A DNA stretch of 64,000 bases, from NCBI RefSeq assembly GCF_900100075.1, contig NZ_FNEG01000001.1, forward strand, positions 1-64,000. The letters run 5' to 3'. Shown in pieces: positions 8,209-17,429 of this stretch. The translations under genes and the position numbers were made by a program. Under the pieces are notes generated by a model. That model was not told where the DNA came from and ran no database searches. It saw nothing but the letters and a program-made list of their open reading frames with translations. The stretch is from Chryseobacterium jejuense. Lineage in GTDB: Bacteria > Bacteroidota > Bacteroidia > Flavobacteriales > Weeksellaceae. Position 1 is the first letter of the stretch; every line of letters begins with the position of its first letter.

Positions 8209-9318
8209 ATGTCATCAGCAAAACATTTTTTAGAACTTATCCAAAAGTCCCGAAAAGGGAAGTTCAAAATTTATATTGGAATGAGTGCAGGTGTTGGGAA
8301 GACCTTCCGAATGCTGCAGGAGGCTCATTCCCTTTTACGAAACGGCATTGATGTAAAGATTGGTTATATAGAAACCCATGACCGTGAAGAAACGGTAGCG
8401 TTGGCGGAAGGAATTCCGGAAATTGAAAGAAAATCAGTCTTTTATAAAGGTAAAAACCTGGAGGAAATGGACCTCCAGGCTATTATCAATGAACATCCGG
8501 AAGTGGTTCTTGTAGATGAACTAGCCCACACCAATGTGGAAGGGTCCAAAAATAAAAAGAGATGGCAGGATGTGCTTGAGATTCTGGATAACGGGATCAA
8601 TGTCATCAGTGCGATGAATATTCAGCATATTGAAAGTCTTAATGAAGAAGTAAAGAAAATAACGGGAGTTGAAGTTGCAGAGCGTGTTCCTGATAAAATT
8701 TTGGCTCTGGCTGATGAAGTAGTGAATATTGACCTTACCGCCGATGAGCTTCTCACCCGTTTGAAAGAAGGAAAAATCTATAAGAAAGAGAAAATTCAGA
8801 CCGCACTCAGTAACTTTTTCCAGAGTGGTCATATTTTACAGCTTCGTGAACTTGCATTAAAAGAAGTAGCAACGCATGTGGAAAGAAAGGTGGAAACTGA
8901 AATTAAAACAGAGAATTTTAAACCCATCAAATTTCTGGCCTGCATCAGCAGCAATGAGAAGATTGCAAAGACCATCATCAGAAAGACTGCCAGGCTGGCG
9001 AGTTATTATAACAGTCCGTGGACGGTTCTCTATATTCAGAAACCTTCAGAAAACCCTGAAAAAATAGCGCTGGACAAGCAGCGGTATTTGATTAATAATT
9101 TTAATTTAGCACAAGAATTGGGAGCCAAGGTTGTCAGGATCAAGGAAAATAGTGTTCATAACGGAATCCTTGAATATGTGATTGCCCATAACATCACCAC
9201 AGTCTGCATCGGAAAGCCTCATGCAAAGCTTTGGCAGCGTCTGTCCGGCTATAGCTGGATTTATACTTTGATGAATGGGCTGAATGAAAGGCAGGTAGAT
9301 ATTATTATCTTATCTTAA
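8209..9318 (+). CDS. kdpD: KdpD N-terminal sensor protein with universal-stress-like domain (kinase part absent)
   Basis: A 369-residue cytoplasmic protein equal to the N-terminal half of canonical KdpD. The KdpD domain (about 18-225) has Walker A GMSAGVGKT at 24-32 and the DELAHTN segment, and a USP-like domain covers about 245-369. The membrane and histidine-kinase parts are missing; a separate kinase gene follows 92 bases downstream. I chose the ATG at 8209 (MSSAKHFLELI), matching where homologues start, over an upstream GTG. In proteobacterial KdpD this region reads turgor or K+ signals and restrains phosphatase activity. Here it probably acts in trans on the neighbouring kinase. Confidence 0.9.
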   Translation: MSSAKHFLELIQKSRKGKFKIYIGMSAGVGKTFRMLQEAHSLLRNGIDVKIGYIETHDREETVALAEGIPEIERKSVFYKGKNLEEMDLQAIINEHPEVVLVDELAHTNVEGSKNKKRWQDVLEILDNGINVISAMNIQHIESLNEEVKKITGVEVAERVPDKILALADEVVNIDLTADELLTRLKEGKIYKKEKIQTALSNFFQSGHILQLRELALKEVATHVERKVETEIKTENFKPIKFLACISSNEKIAKTIIRKTARLASYYNSPWTVLYIQKPSENPEKIALDKQRYLINNFNLAQELGAKVVRIKENSVHNGILEYVIAHNITTVCIGKPHAKLWQRLSGYSWIYTLMNGLNERQVDIIILS

Positions 9319-9410
9319 AAGTAATGAAATCGCAATGATTTGGAAACCACAAACACCGATAAAGATGACGCGATTGCATATGTCTTTTAAAAAACAATAA
9401 GGATCTTCAT

Positions 9411-11126
9411 ATGAAACTTAAAACAAAACTTACCTTAGGCGTGGGCCTTTTATTTTTACTGATCGTCCTGCTTTCAGTAATAGGTTCTGTATATATCAAT
9501 AAATTAAAATCTGATACAGAAAAGATTCTTACGGCCAATTATAACAGCCTTGAATTTTCTAAGAATATGCTTCTGGCGCTGGATCATATAAGTACAGACA
9601 GTGTGGTGGCCATAGCAGATTTTAAGAAAAACAATAAGTTGCAGGATAAAAACCTTACTGAATTTGGAGAAAAAGAGGCAACCCAGAATCTGAATCTGCA
9701 TTTCAACAGTTATTTAGAAGAACCTACAACCCATAAAGAGAAGCTAATCCGGGAAGATCTGGCCAGAATCATGTCTTTAAATATGAAAGGGATTGAACGT
9801 AAAAGTGATATCGCTATCATTACAGCTGAAAATGCGACTTTTTGGATTGTCAGTCTGGGAACGGTTTGCTTTCTGATTGCTTTTATTTTATTGTTCAACC
9901 TGCCTCAAACCATTGCTGAGCCTATCAATCAGCTAACCTTTAGTATCAGGCAGATTGCAGATAAAAATTATAATGAAAGGGTACATTTTAAAGGCAGTGA
10001 AGAATTCAACAGCCTGGCAGACTCTTTTAATGTGATGGCAGAAAAGCTTCAGGAATATGAAAGCAGCAACCTTTCCAAGCAGCTGATGGAGAAAAAAAGG
10101 ATTGAAACCTTGGTGAATAATATGCATGATGCTGTAATTGGTCTCGATGAAAATCATTTCATCTATATGATTAATGATGAAGCTTTAAAGATCACTAATC
10201 TGCACAAAGAAGATATTATCGGAAAAACAGCCCATGAAGTGGCAATTAATAATGATCTGATGCGGGAACTACTGAAAAATATTGATCATCCGATGAAAGA
10301 TCCTATTAAGATCGTTCGGGAGAATAAAGAAAACTATTTTGAACAGGATATTGTCCCGATTAATATTGTAAAAACAGGAGAGAAGGAGAAAAAATATATC
10401 GGGAAGGTAATTTTATTGAGAAATATTACACCTTTTAAAGAACTGGATTTTGCCAAGACCAATTTTATTGCAACCATTTCCCATGAATTGAAAACTCCGA
10501 TTTCTGCTATAAAAATGGGGGTGCAGCTACTCGGAAATCAGAAATTCGGTGAGTTGAATGAACAACAGCAGGAATTGCTGAAGAGCATCAATGAAGACGG
10601 GCAGCGTTTATTGGATATTACCGGTGAACTTCTTAATCTTTCTCAGGTAGAATCCGGAAATATTCGTCTGACTGTTGAAAAATGTTCCCCTAAAGAAATT
10701 GTACAGACCGCTGTAAAAAATGTTGAAAAACTGTCAGAACAGAAGAATATTTCAATTCATACAGAATACCAGTTGGAAGATACTGATTTTGTGACAGCTG
10801 ATTTTGACAAAACAGTTTGGGTCATGAATAATTTCCTAACCAATGCGGTAAAACATTCCTTTCAGGATGAAGAAATTAAAGTTCTTGTACAAAGGATAGA
10901 AGATTTTATTCAGTTTAATATTATTGATACGGGAAGCGGGATTGATGAAAAATATCACAGACAGATCTTTGACCGTTACTTTCAGGTTCCTGGTGAACAT
11001 CAGAATGGAACAGGTCTCGGGCTGGCTATTTCAAAGAATTTTATTGAGAAACAGAATGGTGAAATTGGGGTAAGCAGCGCTCTGAATAATGGAAGTACAT
11101 TTTACTTCAGACTTCCCATTGCCTGA
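9411..11126 (+). CDS. HAMP/PAS sensor histidine kinase of the Kdp locus
   Basis: A 571-residue kinase with two membrane helices (about 8-29 and 142-163) flanking an external segment of about 110 residues, a HAMP linker (about 164-217), a PAS-like domain (about 228-340) and a HisKA domain with phosphorylated H358 in ISHELKTP. The HATPase domain has NNFLTNAVKHS, DTGSGID and GTGLGLAISK. Its position after the KdpD-like sensor makes it the likely partner of that protein and of the sigma54-type regulator at 540-1865. Together these three form the split equivalent of KdpDE. The pairing is inferred from gene order. Confidence 0.92.
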   Translation: MKLKTKLTLGVGLLFLLIVLLSVIGSVYINKLKSDTEKILTANYNSLEFSKNMLLALDHISTDSVVAIADFKKNNKLQDKNLTEFGEKEATQNLNLHFNSYLEEPTTHKEKLIREDLARIMSLNMKGIERKSDIAIITAENATFWIVSLGTVCFLIAFILLFNLPQTIAEPINQLTFSIRQIADKNYNERVHFKGSEEFNSLADSFNVMAEKLQEYESSNLSKQLMEKKRIETLVNNMHDAVIGLDENHFIYMINDEALKITNLHKEDIIGKTAHEVAINNDLMRELLKNIDHPMKDPIKIVRENKENYFEQDIVPINIVKTGEKEKKYIGKVILLRNITPFKELDFAKTNFIATISHELKTPISAIKMGVQLLGNQKFGELNEQQQELLKSINEDGQRLLDITGELLNLSQVESGNIRLTVEKCSPKEIVQTAVKNVEKLSEQKNISIHTEYQLEDTDFVTADFDKTVWVMNNFLTNAVKHSFQDEEIKVLVQRIEDFIQFNIIDTGSGIDEKYHRQIFDRYFQVPGEHQNGTGLGLAISKNFIEKQNGEIGVSSALNNGSTFYFRLPIA

Positions 11127-11172
11127 AGTTTTATATATTTGAATTCCATCAAATATAGAGACCAAAGAGAAT

Positions 11173-11382
11173 ATGAAAGAGCATCATTTTTATTCCAGTA
11201 AAATTAAAAGTCTGATATTGCTTGTCATTTCAAGTGTTTTCACGATTGGTCTCTCTTATATTGATTTCAAAAATGAAAATCTTTTTATAATTGTAATTCT
11301 TTCTCTCAGTATTACTCTTTTTTTATTTGGAATATTGTATTCAATCCTACTATTGTACGAAAAACTGATATCCAAAATGTAA
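11173..11382 (+). CDS. Small two-span membrane protein, function unknown
   Basis: A 69-residue ORF with two predicted helices (about 12-30 and 37-59) and a basic end. It begins 46 bases after the histidine kinase and could be the last gene of the Kdp sensor operon. Its 3' end overlaps, in another frame, a remnant that looks like a RelE/ParE toxin, so it may itself be the truncated front of a longer membrane protein. I recognise no family with confidence. Confidence 0.45.
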   Translation: MKEHHFYSSKIKSLILLVISSVFTIGLSYIDFKNENLFIIVILSLSITLFLFGILYSILLLYEKLISKM

Positions 11383-11480
11383 GGGTTAAAATTGTCAGAG
11401 ATTATCTTATATTTTATGAATTTTCAGGTGTTGAATTAATCATTCTCTCTATTTGGGATGGCAGAAGAAATGATAAATAA
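11352..11480 (+). pseudogene. C-terminal remnant of a RelE/ParE-type toxin
   Basis: In frame with the TAA at 11478-11480 the DNA reads IVRDYLIFYEFSGVELI and then ILSIWDGRRND. This closely follows the C-terminal pattern of ParE/RelE-family toxins (VRxYLIFYxI...L.I.W..RR). There is no start codon and no upstream two-thirds of the gene, and the frame overlaps the small membrane ORF. No antitoxin gene is next to it. I read it as debris of a lost toxin-antitoxin pair. Confidence 0.5.
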
Positions 11481-11510
11481 GCCATAAACTTTCTCTAATT
11501 ATTTATACAT

Positions 11511-11518
11511 TATATTTG
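11511..11518 (+). promoter_or_regulatory. Bacteroidota-type promoter box (TATATTTG)
   Basis: An exact match to the TAnnTTTG -7 element, 16 bases upstream of the ATG at 11535. Confidence 0.6.
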
Positions 11519-11534
11519 TTACCAAATTAACAAA

Positions 11535-11996
11535 ATGAAGAAAATAGCAAGCTTATTAGTCATATTATTCGGTATTACCTTAAGCAGTCAGCTTTCTGCG
11601 CAAACCTTTACCTTAGAACAATTTGCAGCATTCAACAAATTAGGAATGGCTGATTTTAAAAAGGAAATGAAAAGCCTTAATTACAGGTTTTATGATAAAA
11701 CAGAAGGACTAGGTTTCGTGGTAACAGAATATGAAACTCCCGATTACCTATCTAAAATCGCAAAGTTTGAATACGAAGATAAATCTGATGACAGAATTGA
11801 GTATGAATTTAAAACTAAAAAGGAATACGATCAATATGTTAAAATAATTCTGGCTTCTGGGTACAAAGAGACTGAGAAAGGGAAGACCCTCACCAAAGAT
11901 TCTTATGTAGATTATTTTAAAAATAAAGAACAGATCAGATTGATTACCCCTAAAGCAGGTGACAACAATCCTTATACGATTCTTGTTTTTAAATAA
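11535..11996 (+). CDS. Small exported protein of unknown function
   Basis: A 153-residue protein with a clear signal peptide (hydrophobic 6-18, cleavage likely after QLSAQ). The mature part is rich in lysine, aspartate and tyrosine, has no cysteine and contains a repeated pattern of charged strands (FEYEDKSDDRIEYEFKTKKEYDQYV). It is probably periplasmic or outer-membrane associated. It has its own promoter box and shares a bidirectional terminator with the convergent surface-protein gene. I recognise no family. Confidence 0.75.
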   Translation: MKKIASLLVILFGITLSSQLSAQTFTLEQFAAFNKLGMADFKKEMKSLNYRFYDKTEGLGFVVTEYETPDYLSKIAKFEYEDKSDDRIEYEFKTKKEYDQYVKIILASGYKETEKGKTLTKDSYVDYFKNKEQIRLITPKAGDNNPYTILVFK

Positions 11997-12016
11997 AATA
12001 TAGTTATTAAAATACA

Positions 12017-12045
12017 AAAGGCTGCGAAAACTATTCGCAGCCTTT
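12017..12045. terminator. Bidirectional terminator
   Basis: AAAGGCTGCGAA and TTCGCAGCCTTT form a 12-bp perfect stem with a 5-base loop. A- and T-runs on the flanks let it serve both the exported protein on the plus strand and the surface protein on the minus strand. Confidence 0.9.
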
Positions 12046-12068
12046 ATTATATAGTAGTTTATATAAGT

Positions 12069-14687
12069 TTACTCTTTAATGAATTTCTGTACAGAAACTT
12101 TATCTTTCAAGAATAGTTTAATCAGATAATTTCCTTTAGGTAGGTCCGAAACATTTATAGAGTTTCCTTTTGCCCCCATAGAATTGATAATTCTTCCTGC
12201 CAGATCATAGATTTCTATTTTACTCACTTCATCCGGAGATTGTATATGAAGGATGTCTTTCACTGGATTAGGGTAAATCACCAACTGATTATTTTTTTTA
12301 CTGGTTTCAGAAGTTGCCAGAGTAGTCCTGTCCTGAACACTTGTTGTATAGGTATTGGTAATGATCGGGTGGTTATAATCAAAATAAATTTTTGCAGTAT
12401 TACTGAAACTGTCACCAATATTCAAGGTAGATTTTGTCTTTATTTTGAAGGCAACATAACCATCATTATGATCATTATCAAATGGATGCTGAATGTTTTC
12501 AAAAATAAATTCCACAATATTCGGAGATTTAATTTCTGTTATAAAATTATGACTTCCATTGAGTGCAACTACAGAGGATAAATCAAATTTTGATGCATCA
12601 ATTTCATCTTTTACTACAATATTTCTGGCATTGGCTGTTCCTTTGTTTTCAAATCTGATCAGATAATGTACATAGTCTCCCACCTGAGTTTTCTCAATAG
12701 AAGTTCCTTCCAGACAGTTTTTATCGTTAGGATCAAAGGAATTAACAACAGTTTGGTTTAGACTGAAATTATTGTCAGCTGGCGTTTCATCTGTTGCTCC
12801 ATTAATTTGTGCTGTATAATGCAGAATATCACCATTATTCACTGCAGGAGATTGTGTTGGAGTATTTAACTTTACGGTGACTGTTATTTCTTTTGTTTCA
12901 AATGGCAAAAGATTGGTGAAATTCCAGCTGAGTGCTCCACTTGATTGGGAATTAGGCGTTACTGTTGCATTTTGATAATTCATCAAACTATCATTAAAAC
13001 TAAAAGCTATACTTCCGGATTGTGCTGCTGTTCCTTTATTTTTATAAACAATTTTATATTGAGCATCAAAACCTGGAACTGCAGCCTGTATAGGAATGAT
13101 CATAACTTCCAGATCACTATGTACACCATTGGCTGCGTAACAGAAGTTTTGGATTACCGGGCTTGCCTGGTTAGGAAATGTTACATTTACAGATGAAGGA
13201 GTGATTGTAAAATAGGATGGATTTTCTAAAACAGGGGTAATGGTATGAGTTCCTGTTTGTAATGGAATAGAGTAATTGCCGGAAGAATTTCCAATGCTGC
13301 TTCCTGAAATGGTTCCGTTGGTAATATTAAATTTTTGTAATGGCCTAGCCAGGTCATTTAGGTCACAACCGTTATTATTGCTGTCGTATTTTGTAGTTCC
13401 CTGAACAGTATAGAATACTCCTCCCGGAGTGAATGAACAGTAGTTGTTAACCACCACATTTGTATGTCCATAGGAAAGGAGCATACTGGAAACCTGATTC
13501 ACTTTATTCGTATCACAACATACATAAGCCAAATTTGGGGTTAATGATATCGGGCTTGCATAGAACTGAAGATTAGGTTTTCCATTTTTAGTATTTACGG
13601 CCGTAATAGCATTACCTGCTACATTTAAAGAGCTTAGCTTCGTATTTTGGCTTACATCAATGCTGGTAAGAAAATCTTCACCCATAGACATGAATACAAG
13701 ATCTGTAAGAGGGGAAACATCTAAAGACGTAATTTTATTATCACTCAATGATAAACTAAATATTTCAGGTGATCCTGTAAGATTTAAAGAAGATATACCT
13801 GTGCCGGTTAAAGTTAATCCCAGTAGTTTGGCTTTATTCTGAACACTAATAGAAGTAAGTAATGGAGAATGCTGAACACGCACATATTCCAGATTAGCAT
13901 TGTTCTGAATAACAAGAGTGCTCAGTAATGGGTTTTGATCGAGGGTCAGATTACTAAGCAGGGGAGCATTGGTAAGATCCAGAGATGTTAACTTTGTCCT
14001 GTTAACCGTAATATTTTCAAGTAGGTTTAATGTATTGAATGTGAGTGATGTAAGATTGGGTTTATCGATATGGATTTTTTTCAGATTGATGTTGTTGGAT
14101 AGATTTAAACTTGTAAAATTCAGGTTAGTGCTTTCCCCCATAAAAATATCTTCCAGTCCTGTAAGATTGGAAAGATCCACGCTGGCCAAATGCGTGTTTT
14201 TCATCATGATAAGCTTTTTCAAAGAAGGATTTTGTAAAAAACTGAGATTTGAAATAGAACCGCTGTTATTACTGAATGAGAAGCTCTCAAGCTGATTACA
14301 GCCTTGTGTATTGATAGCATTCAGAGCGTTAGTGAAAAGAACTAACTCTTTTAGCTGAACCATATTACTTACATCAACGGAGTTAAGTGATGTATTTCCT
14401 GAGGCATTAAGAGAAGTAAGGTTGGTAAAATTCTGTATTCCCGTAATATCATTAATGGAAGTACTGCTGAATGACAATTTTGAAATGTTTTGAGCCTCGC
14501 TTACCTGTATTTCTCCGTCATTATTAGTATCTATTGCGGTTGCTGTTCCATTGAGGTTATAAGCAACAAAATTTCCCGGAGTTGCTGAGACCAATTTTGC
14601 TTTGAATGCAGGATCGGGAAAATTAATGATCTGCGCAGTAGCAGACACTTGTGCTAGTAAGAGCACAAAAAAATAAATGTTTTTCAT
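12069..14687 (-). CDS. Leucine-rich-repeat surface protein with type IX secretion sorting domain
   Basis: An 872-residue secreted protein. A signal peptide ends near ATAQ (19). An acidic DTNNDGEI segment (about 53-60) resembles a calcium loop. Leucine-rich repeats of about 20-23 residues (LTSLDLTNAPLLSNLTL type) run from about 80 to 410. A short carboxypeptidase-regulatory-like domain follows (YTVQGTTKYDSNNNGC, near 430), then two beta-sandwich repeats including DPNDKNCLEG...YVHYLIRFENKGTANA (about 655-785). The last 75 residues form a type A sorting domain (IYPNPVKDILHI ... GNYLIKL). Such proteins are carried by the type IX system to the cell surface. A close paralogue lies directly upstream. 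Ligand unknown; adhesion is a guess. Confidence 0.88.
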   Translation of the reverse strand: MKNIYFFVLLLAQVSATAQIINFPDPAFKAKLVSATPGNFVAYNLNGTATAIDTNNDGEIQVSEAQNISKLSFSSTSINDITGIQNFTNLTSLNASGNTSLNSVDVSNMVQLKELVLFTNALNAINTQGCNQLESFSFSNNSGSISNLSFLQNPSLKKLIMMKNTHLASVDLSNLTGLEDIFMGESTNLNFTSLNLSNNINLKKIHIDKPNLTSLTFNTLNLLENITVNRTKLTSLDLTNAPLLSNLTLDQNPLLSTLVIQNNANLEYVRVQHSPLLTSISVQNKAKLLGLTLTGTGISSLNLTGSPEIFSLSLSDNKITSLDVSPLTDLVFMSMGEDFLTSIDVSQNTKLSSLNVAGNAITAVNTKNGKPNLQFYASPISLTPNLAYVCCDTNKVNQVSSMLLSYGHTNVVVNNYCSFTPGGVFYTVQGTTKYDSNNNGCDLNDLARPLQKFNITNGTISGSSIGNSSGNYSIPLQTGTHTITPVLENPSYFTITPSSVNVTFPNQASPVIQNFCYAANGVHSDLEVMIIPIQAAVPGFDAQYKIVYKNKGTAAQSGSIAFSFNDSLMNYQNATVTPNSQSSGALSWNFTNLLPFETKEITVTVKLNTPTQSPAVNNGDILHYTAQINGATDETPADNNFSLNQTVVNSFDPNDKNCLEGTSIEKTQVGDYVHYLIRFENKGTANARNIVVKDEIDASKFDLSSVVALNGSHNFITEIKSPNIVEFIFENIQHPFDNDHNDGYVAFKIKTKSTLNIGDSFSNTAKIYFDYNHPIITNTYTTSVQDRTTLATSETSKKNNQLVIYPNPVKDILHIQSPDEVSKIEIYDLAGRIINSMGAKGNSINVSDLPKGNYLIKLFLKDKVSVQKFIKE

Positions 14688-14899
14688 GGTTTAGTGATGT
14701 TTGGTTAATGTAAATTTATTAATATTTTTCTATATATCATTGTTTTAGTTTAAAATAATTAATGTTTATTTGTTTTTAATTTAATATTTTAATGTAATTG
14801 TTAGCGATGGTTTTATGTAGGGTAGGGTCTGTGAACTCCGATCCTGAATTGTCTTCAGAGGAGCTATGTTTATTATGATAGATCATCAACAATTGCAAA

Positions 14900-14926
14900 A
14901 AAAGCCGTGAAAAATTCACGGCTTTT
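14900..14926 (-). terminator. Terminator of the second LRR surface-protein gene
   Basis: AAAAGCCGTGAA / TTCACGGCTTTT, a 12-bp perfect stem with a 3-base loop, 29 bases beyond the stop of the minus-strand gene ending at 14955. Confidence 0.88.
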
Positions 14927-14954
14927 GAGATGGTATAGATAATAATTTTATAAT

Positions 14955-17264
14955 TTATTCTTTAATAAACTTCTGTACAGAAACCTTGTCTTTTAAGAAT
15001 AGTTTAATCAGATAATTTCCTTTAGGAAGATCCGAAACATTCACTGTATTTTCTTTTACACCCATAGAGTTAATAACTCTTCCCGCTGTATCATAAATTT
15101 CAGCTTTAGTTACTTCATCTGTAGATTTGATATGCAATATATCTTTTACCGGGTTAGGATAAATACTTACCACATTCTTATCATTTTTGACCTCTGAAGT
15201 AGCCAAAGTACTTGCAATGGTTGTTGTATAAGTGTTGGTAATAATAGGAGCATTATAATCAAAATAGATTTTGGCGGTATTACTGAAAGAATCTCCAGTA
15301 TTTAAAGTGGATTTTGTCTTTATTTTAAAGGCTACATATCCATCATTATTGGCATCATCAAAAGGTAACTGAATGTTTTCGAAAATGAATTCTATAATAT
15401 TAGGATTTGTTACTCTTGTAACATAGCTATGGCTTCCATTCAAAGGAACTAAAGACGAAATATCAAATTTTGTTGCATCTATTTCGTCCTTTACAACAAT
15501 ATTTCTGGCATTAGCTGTTCCTGTATTTTCGAATCGGATTAAGTAATGAACGTAGTCTCCAACCTGAGTTTTTGCAATAGAAGCTCCTTCAAGACAAGTT
15601 TTATCATTAGGATCAAAAGAATTGACAACCGTTTGGTTTAAAGCAAAATTATTGTCAGCCGGAGTTTCATCTGTAGCCCCGTTGATTTGTGATGTATAAT
15701 GTAGAATATCACCACCATTTAAAGCCGGAGTTTGTGTTGGAGTGTTTAGCTTTACAGTGACAATAATTTCTTTAGTTTCGAAAGGATGAAGACTTATGAA
15801 GTTCCAGTTCAATATTCCGGAAGATTGAGAAGAAGTAGGCAGAGTTGCATTCATATAATCCATTACACTATCATTATAATTAAATGCCAAGGTACCTGAT
15901 TGTATCGTATTCCCTTTATTTTTGTAAATGATTTTATATTTTGATTCAAAGCCTGGTGAAGCCTCTGTAACAGGTACAATTACTGTTTCTAAATCATTAT
16001 GAACACCATTCGGAGTTATACAGAAATTTTGAATAAATGGACTTGCTTGTTGAGGAAAGCTAGCTGTAAAGCTTGTAGGTAAAATATTGAAGTATGCTGG
16101 GTTTTCAAGTACCGGAGTCACAGTATGACTGCCTGGCTGTACTGAAAGAGAAAAATCTCCGGAAGTATTGGCAATCACACTTCCTGCAATTCCACCTCCT
16201 GTTATGCTGAACTTTTGGAAAGCTTTGTTGGCATCATTGGCATCACAGCCATTATTATTGGCATCAACTTTTGTATTTCCCTGAATGTTGTAAAATGTAC
16301 CTCCAGGGGTAAATGAACAGTATGAGTTGAGAACACACGTATTTGCAGATGGTAATAAAGAAATAATATCAGGAATTTCAAAATCATCAGCACAGATGTA
16401 AACAAGGTTTGGGGTATCTGTGAAGCTTGAAGTATTAGTAGAACCGAAATTCTGAATTCCATTTTTAATGAACAATGATTGAAGAAAAGGATTCTTATCA
16501 CAATAGAAGCTTGTAAGGTTTTTATTTTGTGACAAATCAATGGTGATAAACTTGTTGAGACTGACCCCCAAGGCTTCTAATTTTGGAAAACCACTGAAAT
16601 CAAGTGTGCTGATTTGGTTTTGTGTTAGGGTCAGAAATTTTAAATTAGGGGTTTGATTTATAGGTATTGTCTGAAGCTTATTCAATGCTAAGTTTAAGGA
16701 GCTGAGATTCGTATTATTATTCAAATAGATATTCTCAAGTTGACATTGTAATATACTCACATCATATAAGTTTGTTAGTCCGGATAAATTAATGGAAGCT
16801 ATCTTACTGGCAAAGATCTCCATATCATGTAGCTGGCTACACCCTTGAAGGTTTAATGATGAAAGGACATAGCATCTGCTAACTTCCAGGTTATATAATA
16901 GGGTATTATTACTTAAATCTAAGGTCTGTAATAATGGAAGACCATCTATATCAAGAGAAGTCAGATTGGTAAAGCTTTGTATTCCTTCCATTGAAACGAG
17001 GTTACTGAACAGTTGAGAATAATTAGCCGGAAAACTAGTTACTCGGATGTTTAGTTTTGTAATATTGGAAGCTTCAGATAATTGAATCTCTCCATCATGG
17101 TTTTTATCAATGATAGTAAGATTATTCATAAGATCAAAAGCCATAACAGCATTAGGTACATTAGATAGCAGAATACTTTTGAAATTGGCATCAGGAATAT
17201 TAACAATCTGCGCTTGCAGAGCGGAAAACATAGTCATTAGAAAGACTAGGTAGAGTTTTTTCAT
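14955..17264 (-). CDS. Paralogous LRR surface protein with type IX sorting domain
   Basis: A 769-residue protein with the same plan as its neighbour at 12069-14687: signal peptide ending at LQAQ, an acidic DKNHDGEI segment, leucine-rich repeats to about residue 300, a regulatory-like domain, beta-sandwich repeats with DPNDKTCLEG, and a type A sorting domain. I chose MKKLYLVFLM at 17264 as the start because the longer frame would begin inside the promoter box CAAATGTA (TACATTTG on the coding strand). The C-terminal halves of the two genes are far more alike than the LRR parts, which fits duplication followed by divergence of the binding face. Confidence 0.87.
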   Translation of the reverse strand: MKKLYLVFLMTMFSALQAQIVNIPDANFKSILLSNVPNAVMAFDLMNNLTIIDKNHDGEIQLSEASNITKLNIRVTSFPANYSQLFSNLVSMEGIQSFTNLTSLDIDGLPLLQTLDLSNNTLLYNLEVSRCYVLSSLNLQGCSQLHDMEIFASKIASINLSGLTNLYDVSILQCQLENIYLNNNTNLSSLNLALNKLQTIPINQTPNLKFLTLTQNQISTLDFSGFPKLEALGVSLNKFITIDLSQNKNLTSFYCDKNPFLQSLFIKNGIQNFGSTNTSSFTDTPNLVYICADDFEIPDIISLLPSANTCVLNSYCSFTPGGTFYNIQGNTKVDANNNGCDANDANKAFQKFSITGGGIAGSVIANTSGDFSLSVQPGSHTVTPVLENPAYFNILPTSFTASFPQQASPFIQNFCITPNGVHNDLETVIVPVTEASPGFESKYKIIYKNKGNTIQSGTLAFNYNDSVMDYMNATLPTSSQSSGILNWNFISLHPFETKEIIVTVKLNTPTQTPALNGGDILHYTSQINGATDETPADNNFALNQTVVNSFDPNDKTCLEGASIAKTQVGDYVHYLIRFENTGTANARNIVVKDEIDATKFDISSLVPLNGSHSYVTRVTNPNIIEFIFENIQLPFDDANNDGYVAFKIKTKSTLNTGDSFSNTAKIYFDYNAPIITNTYTTTIASTLATSEVKNDKNVVSIYPNPVKDILHIKSTDEVTKAEIYDTAGRVINSMGVKENTVNVSDLPKGNYLIKLFLKDKVSVQKFIKE

Positions 17265-17282
17265 GGGATAGTTTAATTTTAG

Positions 17283-17290
17283 CAAATGTA
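17283..17290 (-). promoter_or_regulatory. Bacteroidota-type promoter box (TACATTTG)
   Basis: On the minus strand it lies 18 bases upstream of the chosen start at 17264 and matches TAnnTTTG exactly. It excludes the start codon of the longer frame at 17285. Confidence 0.65.
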
Positions 17291-17370
17291 AACTTTTAAA
17301 GAATTACTTTGAGATTTTTTTTAACCACTGTTTACTGTTTGATTGTAAGTGTCTTGTAGGTTTTAAAAAC

Positions 17371-17401
17371 AAAAAAGCGGCAAAATATTTTGCAGCTTTT
17401 T
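17371..17401 (-). terminator. Terminator of the truncated sorting-domain fragment
   Basis: AAAAAGC and GCTTTTT flank an inner GCAAAAT/ATTTTGC stem with one mismatch between the two parts. It is the expected terminator of the minus-strand fragment at 17430-17751. Confidence 0.65.
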
Positions 17402-17429
17402 ACTTTTATTTTATAGTTGTTTTATGAAC

